Below, piece after piece: positions 1-6,297 of a stretch of 6,390 nt of DNA; the first letter of the stretch is position 1, and each line of letters starts with the position of its first letter. The stretch spans positions 1 to 6,390 of the forward strand of contig JACSSB010000293.1 in the NCBI GenBank assembly GCA_014879435.1, given 5' to 3'. The translations under genes and the position numbers were made by a program. Under the pieces are notes generated by a model. That model made no database searches, was not told the origin of the DNA, and saw only the letters and a program-made list of their open reading frames with translations. The DNA is from Phycisphaerales bacterium (GTDB taxonomy: Bacteria > Pseudomonadota > Gammaproteobacteria > Competibacterales > Competibacteraceae).

Positions 1-2162
1 CGCTCGGTGGCGGTGACCTGAGCGGAGCGTTTCTCCCAATGCGGTTCGCTATAGCTGCGCTTCAGCAAAGGCCCCGCCAAATCTTCCACCCACTCCGGTT
101 CGATACGCGCTACCGTGCGTGCATACAAGCGGCTGGTTTCCACCACTTCCGCCGCCATCACCCAGCGCGGCTGCTTCTTGAACAGCCCAGATCCTGGGAA
201 TAAGTAAAAATTGCGGCCTCGCGCCCCCAGATACACTCGGTCCTCTCGCTTCAAACCGAGATGGCCGAGCAAACCCACCAGCAAAGCACGATGCAGGCTG
301 TCGTAGGATGCCGCTTCGCTGTTGAGCTGCATCCCCATTTCGGTGACCCGGCCCAGCAATTCCCGATGCAAATCGTCCCACTCCCGCATGCGCACGAAGG
401 ACAAAAAATCGCTCTGACAACGATTGCGCAATTGGTTTTTGGAAAGCTGATGCGCCTGCTCCTGGTAGTAATCCCACAACTTGAGCAGGCTCAGAAAATC
501 GGAACGCTCATCACGAAACCGGCGATGCTTCTCGTCCGCCGCCTGCTGCTTTTCCAGAGGACGCTCACGCGGATCTTGAATCGCCAATGCGGCGACGATC
601 ACCAACACTTCCCGCAGGCAGCTCTCGCGCTGTGCCGCCAGCAACATCCGCCCCAGGCGTGGATCGACCGGCAATTTGGCCAATTGCCGCCCCAACTCGG
701 TGATATGGCGCTGCTCGTCCACCGCACCCAATTCGAACAGCAATCGAAAACCGTCGCTGATCTGGCGTGAATCGGGCGGGTCCACGAAGGGAAATTCTTC
801 CGGCCGCCCCAGATTCAAGGCACTCATCTGCAAAATCACCGCCGCCAGATGAGTGCGCAGAATTTCTGGATCGGTGAAGGCCGGTCGTGCCAGGAAATCC
901 TCCTCCGCGTACAACCGCACGCACACCCCCGCCATCACGCGCCCGCAGCGACCGGCCCGCTGATTGGCGCTGGCCTGGGAAATTTTCTCCACCGGCAGCC
1001 GTTGAATCTGACTGCGTGGGCTATAACGGCTGATCCGCGCCGTGCCCGGATCGATCACGTAGCGGATGCCGGGTACGGTCAGGGAAGTTTCGGCGACATT
1101 GGTGGCCAGGACGATGCGTGGCCGACCGTGCGGCTGAAATACCCGATTCTGTTCGGCAGCGGACAGCCGGGCGTACAAAGGCAAAATTTCGGTATTCGGT
1201 GGATGATGCTTGCGCAGGCTTTCGGCGGTCTCACGGATCTCCCGCTCACCCGACAGAAACAGCAGGATATCGCCCGGCCCCTGTTTCCACACTTCGTCCA
1301 CCGCATCCAGGATCGCTTGCTGCAAATCGCGATCACGCTCATCTTCGTCGGTCGCCAGCACCGGTCGATAACGCAACTCCACCGGATACGCGCGCCCGGA
1401 TACTTCGAGAATCGGCGCGTCGCCGAAATGGCGGGAGAAGCGTTCGGGATCGATGGTCGCCGAGGTGATGATCAGCTTCAAATCCGGTCGGCGCGGTAAT
1501 AAGCGCTTGAGATAACCCAGCAGAAAATCGATGTTGAGGCTGCGTTCGTGGGCTTCGTCGATGATGATGACTTCGTACTGATCGAGCCGCCGGTCGCTTT
1601 GCGTTTCCGCCAACAAGATGCCGTCGGTCATCAACTTGATCACGGCATCCGGGCCGGTCCGATCCGAAAAGCGTACCTTGTAGCCCACCTGCGCGCCGAC
1701 TGAAGTCCCCAGCTCGGTGGCAATCCGCCCCGCGACCGAGCGCGCCGCGATCCGACGTGGCTGCGTATGTCCAATTAAACCGGCAGCACCCAGACCCAGC
1801 GAAAGACAGATTTTCGGGAGCTGCGTGGTCTTGCCCGAACCAGTTTCACCACAAACCACTACCACCTGATGATCGCGGATTGCGGCGGCGATCCGCTCGC
1901 GTTGGGCATTGATCGGCAAACTATCGTCGAAATGGGGCACCGGTAGCGCAGCGCGACATTCGCGCAGGCGCGTGGTAGCCGCCTCCAGATCATTGAGCCA
2001 CCGCTCCAAACCTTGATCTATCGGCTTGCCCTCACCTGATCGACGGCGCAAATCGCGCAAGCGACGATTCAATCCCGCACGATCCCGCGTTGGGCATTCA
2101 TTCAGTCGGCGACGCAAAGCCGCAAAGTCGTTTTCCATACTGATTTCCATGCTAATTTCCAT
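1..2162 (-). CDS. hrpA: ATP-dependent RNA helicase HrpA (DEAH box), C-terminus off window
   Basis: Superfamily 2 DEAH-box RNA helicase, cytoplasmic; in E. coli HrpA is linked to mRNA processing and resolution of stalled or collided ribosomes (family knowledge). The minus frame is open from 2162 to the window edge, 720 codons. Numbering from the first ATG: Walker A GETGSGKTT at 105-113, motif Ia TQPRR 133-137, DEAH 202-205, SAT 234-236, ATNVAETSLTVPG near 353-365 and the arginine-finger motif QRAGRCGR 401-408. An HA2-type winged helix and the start of an OB-like region follow; the last residues (SEPHWEKRSAQVTATE) match E. coli HrpA near residue 720 of about 1300, so roughly 45% is missing off the left edge, including the long C-terminal DUF3418 region. 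Three in-phase ATGs (2162, 2150, 2138) could start it; an in-frame TAG lies seven codons upstream of the first. None has a strong ribosome binding site. The ATG at 2138 has a weak GGAAA upstream. Confidence 0.96.
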   Translation of the reverse strand, partial: MEISMEISMENDFAALRRRLNECPTRDRAGLNRRLRDLRRRSGEGKPIDQGLERWLNDLEAATTRLRECRAALPVPHFDDSLPINAQRERIAAAIRDHQVVVVCGETGSGKTTQLPKICLSLGLGAAGLIGHTQPRRIAARSVAGRIATELGTSVGAQVGYKVRFSDRTGPDAVIKLMTDGILLAETQSDRRLDQYEVIIIDEAHERSLNIDFLLGYLKRLLPRRPDLKLIITSATIDPERFSRHFGDAPILEVSGRAYPVELRYRPVLATDEDERDRDLQQAILDAVDEVWKQGPGDILLFLSGEREIRETAESLRKHHPPNTEILPLYARLSAAEQNRVFQPHGRPRIVLATNVAETSLTVPGIRYVIDPGTARISRYSPRSQIQRLPVEKISQASANQRAGRCGRVMAGVCVRLYAEEDFLARPAFTDPEILRTHLAAVILQMSALNLGRPEEFPFVDPPDSRQISDGFRLLFELGAVDEQRHITELGRQLAKLPVDPRLGRMLLAAQRESCLREVLVIVAALAIQDPRERPLEKQQAADEKHRRFRDERSDFLSLLKLWDYYQEQAHQLSKNQLRNRCQSDFLSFVRMREWDDLHRELLGRVTEMGMQLNSEAASYDSLHRALLVGLLGHLGLKREDRVYLGARGRNFYLFPGSGLFKKQPRWVMAAEVVETSRLYARTVARIEPEWVEDLAGPLLKRSYSEPHWEKRSAQVTATE
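2133..2162 (-). repeat. 12-nt tandem repeat at the hrpA start (MEIS-MEIS-MEN)
   Basis: Read on the minus strand, ATGGAAATTAGC (2162-2151) is followed directly by ATGGAAATCAGT (2150-2139), identical at 10 of 12 positions, and then by ATGGAAAAC, the start of a third, diverged copy. The repeat encodes MEIS twice and puts three ATG codons in the same frame. The second and third ATG have GGAAAT about 6 bases upstream, supplied by the preceding copy. Probably a slippage-type duplication. It leaves the true hrpA start ambiguous by up to eight residues. Confidence 0.8.
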
Positions 2163-2208
2163 ACTTTTATTAAGAACAATCTACGCTCATCCGACAGCGA
2201 AAACGGGG

Positions 2209-2262
2209 TGTATTCCCCTTCCCTATTTTGTGAGCGCCTACAAAATATGCTTGCGGAATACA
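2209..2262. repeat. Symmetric interrupted palindrome in the hrpA-csp divergent intergenic region
   Basis: Two nested perfect 8-bp arms are arranged symmetrically: TGTATTCC (2209-2216) pairs with GGAATACA (2255-2262), and TATTTTGT (2224-2231) pairs with ACAAAATA (2240-2247). The arms are separated by 7 unpaired bases on each side, and the central 8-base loop contains the self-complementary GCGC. The inner 24 bp resembles a dyad operator. As RNA or cruciform it would form a two-storey stem with one symmetric internal loop. It lies between divergent genes, about 47 bp from the first hrpA ATG, so it could bind a regulator or be a small mobile or REP-like repeat. No target-site duplication is visible. 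The structure is seen directly; any function is inference. Confidence 0.75.
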
Positions 2263-2415
2263 TTGCTTTAACGTACTTTTCCGCGCAGATGGAGATTGAG
2301 AATCTCCCAATGCCCGGAGTTGGGCCCTTGAACCCGGACCCTCCAAGCGCTGAGGATTCGGCCTCCCAAGCGACCCGGCAAGAAGAAATTTTTGGCTTTG
2401 AGGTTTTGTATTCAA
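2263..2415 (+). other. Probable structured 5' leader of the cold-shock gene
   Basis: No convincing gene is seen here. A weak promoter candidate is TTGCGG (2251-2256), 17 bases before TACTTT (2274-2279); it overlaps the right arm of the palindrome. Downstream are short hairpins: GGAGATT/AATCTCC (2291-2297 with 2301-2307, perfect 7 bp, 3-base loop), CCCAA/TTGGG (2306-2310 with 2320-2324) and GAGG/CCTC (2352-2355 with 2362-2365). There is also a near direct repeat, CTCCAAGCG (2341-2349) and CTCCCAAGCG (2363-2372), each next to an ACCCGG. Long structured leaders that sense temperature are known for cspA-family mRNAs; assigning that role here is inference. A candidate ribosome binding site GAGG lies at 2400-2403, 12 bases before the csp ATG, which is longer than usual. 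Confidence 0.35.
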
Positions 2416-2628
2416 ATGCGTATCGGTACTGTGAAATGGTTTGACGAAGCCAAGGGATTTGGCTTTATTGCCCCCGAGGATGGTAGCAATGACGTGTTCG
2501 TCCACTACTCTGTGATCGAGGGCAAAGGATTCCGAACTCTGGCAGAAAACCAGAAAGTCGAGTTTGACGTGAAAGCCGGACCGAAAGGCCCCCAAGCCAC
2601 GATGGTAAAAAAATTCGGGGAAGAATAA
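2416..2628 (+). CDS. Cold-shock protein, CspA family
   Basis: A single cold-shock domain of 70 residues, the usual CspA length, forming an OB-fold that binds single-stranded RNA and DNA and melts mRNA structure in the cytoplasm (family knowledge). RNP1 is KGFGFI (13-18) and RNP2 is VFVHYS (27-32); the N-terminal GTVKWFDEAKGFGFI stretch is diagnostic. RNP2 carries tyrosine where phenylalanine is more common (VFVHFS), which keeps the aromatic surface. The ATG at 2416 is chosen because the protein then begins MRIGTVKW, as family members do; the frame is open eight codons further to a TTG at 2392, but those residues are not family-like. It is followed by its own terminator and looks monocistronic. 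Which Csp paralogue it is (A, C, D or E type) cannot be told, and cold induction is not shown by the sequence. Confidence 0.95.
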   Translation: MRIGTVKWFDEAKGFGFIAPEDGSNDVFVHYSVIEGKGFRTLAENQKVEFDVKAGPKGPQATMVKKFGEE

Positions 2629-2658
2629 ATTATATTCATTACCCATTCGTTCTAATCG

Positions 2659-2690
2659 AAGCCCCGCCCCTAGCGGGGCTTTGTCGTTTG
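2659..2690 (+). terminator. Rho-independent terminator after the cold-shock gene
   Basis: AAGCCCCGC (2659-2667) pairs perfectly with GCGGGGCTT (2673-2681) around the 5-base loop CCCTA, giving a GC-rich 9-bp stem. The following TTGTCGTTT is T-rich but interrupted. It starts 30 bases after the csp stop codon and ends just upstream of the typA promoter, so it should isolate typA from csp transcription. The 5' flank CGAAGCC (2657-2663) is also complementary to GGCTTCG (2694-2700), an alternative pairing that would disrupt the left arm. Confidence 0.85.
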
Positions 2691-2707
2691 ACCGGCTTCG
2701 TTATAAT
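2681..2707 (+). promoter_or_regulatory. Candidate sigma-70 promoter of typA
   Basis: A perfect -10 hexamer TATAAT lies at 2702-2707. The best -35 match is TTGTCG (2681-2686, four of six consensus bases) with a short 15-base spacer; TTGACC at 2688-2693 is a better hexamer but only 8 bases away, so it cannot serve this -10. Transcription would begin near 2713-2715, giving a leader of roughly 25 bases before the GTG start. The -35 region overlaps the T-rich tail of the csp terminator. Confidence 0.6.
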
Positions 2708-2739
2708 GCCCGCCTCTTTGATCGACGATAGATAGCCTT

Positions 2740-4557
2740 GTGATTGCCCAACTTCGTAATATCGCCATTATCGCCCACGTGGATCACGGCAAGACCACGC
2801 TGGTGGACAAACTGCTGCAACAATCTGGCACGCTTGGAGATCGCGCTGCGCCTCCAGAGCGCGTGATGGACTCCAATGCGCTCGAACGGGAACGCGGCAT
2901 TACCATCCTGGCCAAAAATACCGCCCTGCGCTGGCGCGACTACCGCGTCAACATCGTCGATACGCCCGGACACGCCGATTTTGGTGGCGAGGTCGAGCGA
3001 GTACTGTCGATGGTGGATTCGGTGCTGCTGCTGGTGGACGCTGTGGACGGCCCGATGCCCCAGACCCGTTTCGTGACGCAGAAAGCCTTTGCCATGGGCT
3101 TTCGGCCGATTGTGGTCATCAATAAGATTGACCGCCCCGGATCGCGTCCGCACTGGGTTTTGGATCGTACCTTCGACCTGTTCGACCGGCTCGGAGCGAC
3201 CGACGAACAACTCGATTTTCCGGTCATCTACGCCTCGGCACTGCAAGGCTACGCCGGATTCGATCAAGACGTGCGCTCTGGCAGCATGGACCCGCTGTTT
3301 GAAACCATCGTTGCCCATGTTCCGCCGCCAGCAGTAGACCCGGAAGGACCGTTTCAATTACAGGTCAGCTCGCTGGACTATAACAGCTATGTCGGGGTCA
3401 TCGGCATCGGCCGCATCCGTCGCGGCAAGGTCAAGACCAACACGCCGGTAGTCATCCTTGATCCAGACGGCAATCGTCGCAACGGCCGGGTGCTGCAAAT
3501 CCTTGGCTTTCAGGGTTTGGAACGGATCGAATTCCCCGAAGCTTCCGCAGGCGACATCATCGCCTTCACCGGAATCGACGGCCTGGGCATTTCCGATGTG
3601 ATCTGCGACCCCAACACCGTCGAGCCGCTGCCACCGCTCAAAGTCGATGAACCGACCATGAGCATGACCTTCCAGGTCAACACCTCACCCTTCGCAGGTC
3701 GCGAGGGCAAATACGTCACCAGTCGACAATTGCGCGAACGGCTACATCGAGAGCTGATCCACAATGTGGCGCTGCGCATTGAGGATAGCGACGACCCGGA
3801 TAAATTTAAAGTCTCCGGGCGTGGCGAGTTGCACCTGTCGATTCTGATCGAAAACATGCGTCGCGAGGGTTATGAGCTGGCCGTTTCTCGCCCGGAAGTG
3901 ATTCTGCGCGAGATCGATGGCGAACTTTGCGAGCCTTATGAGCAGCTCACAGTGGATGTGGAAGAGCAGCATCAGGGCACGATCATGGAAAAACTCGGCG
4001 AGCGGCGCGGCGATCTACTCGATATGCAGCCCGATGGTAAGGGTCGCGTCCGGCTCGATTATCTGATTCCAGCGCGTGGCCTGATCGGCTTTCAAACCGA
4101 GTTTTTGACCGCCACCTCCGGCACTGGCCTGCTCTACCACGTGTTTGATCGCTACGGCCCGCGCAAAAAAGGCACCATTGGCGCAAGAAATAATGGAGTT
4201 CTCATCGCCAACGCCACTGGCAAGGCACTGGCTTATGCGCTGTTTAATCTCCAAGAACGCGGGCGGATGATGGTGGGGCCTAGCGATGAGGTCTACGAAG
4301 GCATGATTGTCGGTATTCACGCCCGCGATAATGATCTGGTAGTCAACCCGCTCAAGGCCAAGCAACTGACCAATATCCGTGCTGCTGGCTCGGACGAGAA
4401 TATCCTGCTGACTCCACCGGTGCGCATGAGCCTGGAGCAAGCACTGGAATTTATCGACGAGGATGAGTTGGTCGAAATTACCCCGAAATCCATCCGTGTG
4501 CGTAAGAAACTGTTGCTGGAACACGAGCGCAAACGGGCAACACGTTCGGGAGGATAG
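2740..4557 (+). CDS. typA: Ribosome-associated GTPase TypA/BipA
   Basis: Translational GTPase of the EF-G/LepA superfamily that binds 70S ribosomes and assists 50S assembly and stress or low-temperature growth (family knowledge). It has 605 residues; E. coli BipA has 607. The GTPase domain shows the P-loop AHVDHGKTT (12-20), switch I region ERGITILAKNTA (51-62), switch II DTPGHADFGGEVERV (74-88), NKID (128-131) and SAL (166-168). A beta-barrel domain follows (about 205-300), then EF-G-like domains III and V (about 305-480), with SGRGELHLSILIENMRREG (359-377) typical of TypA, and the TypA-specific C-terminal domain. The start is GTG at 2740: it gives the family N-terminus (V/M)IAQLRNIAIIAHVDHGKTT, and no ATG fits. 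No Shine-Dalgarno sequence is evident in the short leader. All catalytic motifs are intact. Its promoter and the terminator upstream suggest its own transcript; no clear terminator follows it. Confidence 0.98.
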   Translation: MIAQLRNIAIIAHVDHGKTTLVDKLLQQSGTLGDRAAPPERVMDSNALERERGITILAKNTALRWRDYRVNIVDTPGHADFGGEVERVLSMVDSVLLLVDAVDGPMPQTRFVTQKAFAMGFRPIVVINKIDRPGSRPHWVLDRTFDLFDRLGATDEQLDFPVIYASALQGYAGFDQDVRSGSMDPLFETIVAHVPPPAVDPEGPFQLQVSSLDYNSYVGVIGIGRIRRGKVKTNTPVVILDPDGNRRNGRVLQILGFQGLERIEFPEASAGDIIAFTGIDGLGISDVICDPNTVEPLPPLKVDEPTMSMTFQVNTSPFAGREGKYVTSRQLRERLHRELIHNVALRIEDSDDPDKFKVSGRGELHLSILIENMRREGYELAVSRPEVILREIDGELCEPYEQLTVDVEEQHQGTIMEKLGERRGDLLDMQPDGKGRVRLDYLIPARGLIGFQTEFLTATSGTGLLYHVFDRYGPRKKGTIGARNNGVLIANATGKALAYALFNLQERGRMMVGPSDEVYEGMIVGIHARDNDLVVNPLKAKQLTNIRAAGSDENILLTPPVRMSLEQALEFIDEDELVEITPKSIRVRKKLLLEHERKRATRSGG

Positions 4558-4592
4558 CTGCGCTTTTTCGGGGCAAGCCCTAATATCCTCCC

Positions 4593-4620
4593 TTCAAATA
4601 AGATAATTCTCTCCTATAGT
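4593..4620 (+). promoter_or_regulatory. Candidate sigma-70 promoter of the satP-Cache unit
   Basis: TTCAAA (4593-4598, four of six consensus bases) is followed after 16 bases by TATAGT (4615-4620, five of six). Transcription would start near 4627, leaving a leader of about 80 bases. That leader holds two weak dyads: ACGGT/ACCGT (4626-4630 with 4641-4645) and GTTCGC/GCGAAC (4648-4653 with 4667-4672). No sigma-54 type GG-N10-GC element was seen. The rest of the 4558-4707 interval holds no gene and no convincing typA terminator; the GGGGCAAGCCC at 4570-4580 is too small. Confidence 0.5.
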
Positions 4621-4707
4621 GATAGACGGTCGTTCAAAGTACCGTGAGTTCGCCTTCCATAAGCGAGCGAACACGATCAAAAAACCCCTTAGGAGAGATA
4701 TAAAGAT

Positions 4708-5274
4708 ATGTCAGAACAAAAGCTTGGAAATCCGGCTGTCGTTGGACTAGCCGGTTTCGGTTTAACCACCATGGTTTTGCAATTCCACAATGTCGGTTGG
4801 ATGCCGAGCATCGGGCCGGTGGTTTGGCTGGGATTGATATTCGGCGGCACCGCGCAATTGATCGCCGGTCTGCAAGAGATGAAAACCGGCAACAATTTTG
4901 GCTATTGCGCTTTCACTTCTTATGGCGCGTTCTGGATTGCCCTGTGCCTGATGCTGCTCGGTAATAAATTCGATCTATTCAAGGCCAGTACCACCGATGT
5001 GGGCTGGTTCCTCGTGGCTTGGACCTTGTTCACCGCCATCCTATGGGTCGGTTCGCTGCGCATTCATGGTGCGATGGCCTTCACCTTCACCACGTTGTTG
5101 ATTGGCTTTATCCTGCTCGATCTGGCGCACTTTGGTTATCCAGACCTGACGGTAGTAGCCGGTTATGAACTCATGGTTTGCGCCCTGGCTGCTTGGTACA
5201 TGATGGCCCGCGTAATCCTGAACGAGATCTATGGCAAAGAATTGTTACCGGCGGGTAAGCCCTGGGTTTCTTGA
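4708..5274 (+). CDS. satP: Acetate/succinate transporter, GPR1/FUN34/YaaH (SatP) family
   Basis: Inner-membrane carrier for acetate and related short carboxylates, in the same family as E. coli SatP (YaaH). It has 188 residues, exactly the length of E. coli SatP as I recall it. The family signature NPAxxGL appears as NPAVVGL (8-14), followed by GFGLTTMVLQFHNVG (16-30), GGTAQLIAGLQE (46-57), the FTSYGAFW motif (69-76) and the C-terminal LNEIYGKELLP (171-181). Six hydrophobic segments are visible near 10-28, 35-56, 71-87, 98-118, 121-141 and 150-170, the expected topology. A strong ribosome binding site AGGAGA (4691-4696) lies 11 bases before the ATG. The Cache-domain gene begins 51 bases downstream with no terminator between them, so the two are probably co-transcribed. 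Acetate is the most likely substrate by family; succinate or other small acids are possible. Confidence 0.93.
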   Translation: MSEQKLGNPAVVGLAGFGLTTMVLQFHNVGWMPSIGPVVWLGLIFGGTAQLIAGLQEMKTGNNFGYCAFTSYGAFWIALCLMLLGNKFDLFKASTTDVGWFLVAWTLFTAILWVGSLRIHGAMAFTFTTLLIGFILLDLAHFGYPDLTVVAGYELMVCALAAWYMMARVILNEIYGKELLPAGKPWVS

Positions 5275-5325
5275 AACCTCAACTTATTCTTGTCCTTAGC
5301 CACCGAATTTTTAGAGGATTTCAAG

Positions 5326-5877
5326 ATGCGAAAAACAACGATCAGTTTTGCCAGTCTGGCTCTGATTCTGAGTGCTGCACCCACATGGGTTGGCGCTGCC
5401 AGCAGTCCCGACTCCGCCACGCCCGATGAAGTGATCGCCAAAGTGCATGAGGCCGCGAAGTACCTGCATGACAAGGGTCAGGCCGGGTTCCCAGACTTCA
5501 ACAACAATGCCCGCTGGGTGTGGAAAGACAGCTACGTATTCGTCTTCAGTTGCCGGGACAACAAGATGATCGCGCACCCGTTGCGCCCTGATCTGGTCGG
5601 CAAGCCCATCCTACAAATGGAAGATGAAAAGGGTAACCGCCTGTTCCAAAAGCTGTGTGATGCTGGCGACAACACGGGTGGTGGTTGGGTCGAATACTGG
5701 TGGACGAAGCCGGGCGAGGCCAAGGCTTCTCGCAAGATCTCCTACACCCAGCGCACCGAAGTCTCCTTCCAACCGGATGTGCGGGTCGGTGCAGGAATCT
5801 ATGATGAAACCATGAGCGTCGAAGAATTGAATAAGATGGCGCATCAGGCCCTTGAACCGAAGAAAGAAGCACCCTAA
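5326..5877 (+). CDS. Exported single-Cache-domain (sCache_2-like) protein
   Basis: 183 residues. The N-terminus MRKTTISFASLALILSAAP...VGA looks like a Sec signal peptide (basic n-region, hydrophobic core 6-18, probable cleavage after Ala24 in VGA-A), giving a soluble periplasmic protein of about 159 residues. The body resembles single-Cache domains of chemoreceptors and kinases: WKDSYVFVFSCRDNKMIAHP (66-85), LVGKPILQMED (90-100), the signature GGGWVEYWWTKPGE (118-131), KISYTQRTE (137-145) and VGAGIYDE (154-161). Unlike those receptors it has no transmembrane anchor after the domain and no signalling domain. Cys76 and Cys111 are the only cysteines outside the signal region and could form a disulfide. 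ATG 5326 is preferred over an upstream TTG at 5290 because AGAGGA lies 7 bases before it and the signal peptide then begins correctly. Ligand unknown; next to satP, a small carboxylate such as acetate is a reasonable guess. Confidence 0.85.
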   Translation: MRKTTISFASLALILSAAPTWVGAASSPDSATPDEVIAKVHEAAKYLHDKGQAGFPDFNNNARWVWKDSYVFVFSCRDNKMIAHPLRPDLVGKPILQMEDEKGNRLFQKLCDAGDNTGGGWVEYWWTKPGEAKASRKISYTQRTEVSFQPDVRVGAGIYDETMSVEELNKMAHQALEPKKEAP

Positions 5878-5899
5878 GTCTTAGTATTGAAGATCGGCC

Positions 5900-5937
5900 A
5901 AAGCCGTCCCCAAATTAAGATTTGGGGACGGCTTTTT
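5900..5937 (+). terminator. Strong Rho-independent terminator closing the satP-Cache unit
   Basis: A perfect 15-bp stem, AAAGCCGTCCCCAAA (5900-5914) with TTTGGGGACGGCTTT (5921-5935), closes the 6-base loop TTAAGA and runs into five T residues (5933-5937). It begins 23 bases after the Cache gene stop. It touches the stop codon of the converging DUF4124 gene (5938-5940). On the minus strand the hairpin is followed by only three T residues, so it is a poorer terminator in that direction. Confidence 0.92.
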
Positions 5938-6288
5938 CTATGGGCGAGACGGCGAATTCCAGGGCCGCACCACGTTGGTATCGGCACGATAATGCACCGT
6001 CTCGTAAGGTCGATCTTTAGGCGGTTTGTCGCTGATCTGCTCACGCCCCTGCGCATCGCGCCAGCGGTAAAGCGCACCAGTGTGCTCCGACATGCTGGGC
6101 AACCCGCTGCGTACCCAGGAGGGCGCTTCTTGTGGCATCAGATACCAATAGAGCACCACACCGCCCACCACTCCCAGCACCAGCAACAACCACCAGCCTA
6201 CGGCGCCTCGTTGACACCGCCGTGCTACAGCCTCTGGCAACACACCATTCTGGATACGACGCCAGCCCCGTCCTTGGTCATCCCGCAT
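5938..6288 (-). CDS. Small membrane-anchored DUF4124-domain protein
   Basis: 116 residues. A basic N-terminus (RDDQGRGWRR, RRCQRG) precedes one hydrophobic helix, GWWLLLVLGVVGGVVLYWYL (31-50). By the positive-inside rule the C-terminal part should lie in the periplasm. That part contains a DUF4124-like motif, LYRWRDAQGREQISDKPP (73-90), matching the family pattern Y-x-W-x-D-x-x-G-x-x-x-x-S-D-x-P-P; the function of this domain is not established. It is a common small domain in beta- and gammaproteobacterial envelope proteins. The ATG at 6288 is supported by GAGGAGG at 6298-6292, which overlaps the stop codon of the upstream gene. The two minus-strand genes are therefore likely co-transcribed and translationally coupled. 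The TAG stop abuts the convergent terminator. No enzymatic role can be assigned. Confidence 0.8.
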   Translation of the reverse strand: MRDDQGRGWRRIQNGVLPEAVARRCQRGAVGWWLLLVLGVVGGVVLYWYLMPQEAPSWVRSGLPSMSEHTGALYRWRDAQGREQISDKPPKDRPYETVHYRADTNVVRPWNSPSRP

Positions 6289-6297
6289 AAACCCTCC

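Noticed and set aside
49..924. Minus-strand frames at 49-477 and 565-924
   Set aside because: They are in a different frame from the HrpA reading frame on the same strand; glycine/arginine-rich composition is typical of GC-rich shadow frames.
261..1499. Long plus-strand open frames (261-770, 849-1499 and 1118-1468)
   Set aside because: They lie wholly antisense to hrpA, whose minus-strand motifs are unmistakable; their residues are low-complexity and match no family.
2209..2262. Integron attC site
   Set aside because: The arms end in TGTATTCC/GGAATACA and lack the RYYYAAC and GTTRRRY boxes; no integrase or cassette is nearby.
2026..2271. Plus-strand frame at the hrpA start, ending in the palindrome
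   Set aside because: Antisense to the HrpA N-terminus; Arg/Ser-rich and without family resemblance.
2325..2380. tRNA-like T-arm on the minus strand (GGGTTCAAG)
   Set aside because: No matching acceptor, D or anticodon arms can be folded around it.
2170..2646. 158-codon minus-strand frame over the csp gene and its leader
   Set aside because: It is antisense to the cold-shock protein and crosses the palindrome; no domain or ribosome binding site supports it.
2701..3357. 218-codon minus-strand frame within typA
   Set aside because: Antisense to the conserved GTPase domain of TypA, all of whose motifs are intact on the plus strand.
4568..4582. Small hairpin after typA as a terminator
   Set aside because: GGGC/GCCC would leave a 2-base loop and is followed by no T-run; too weak to call.
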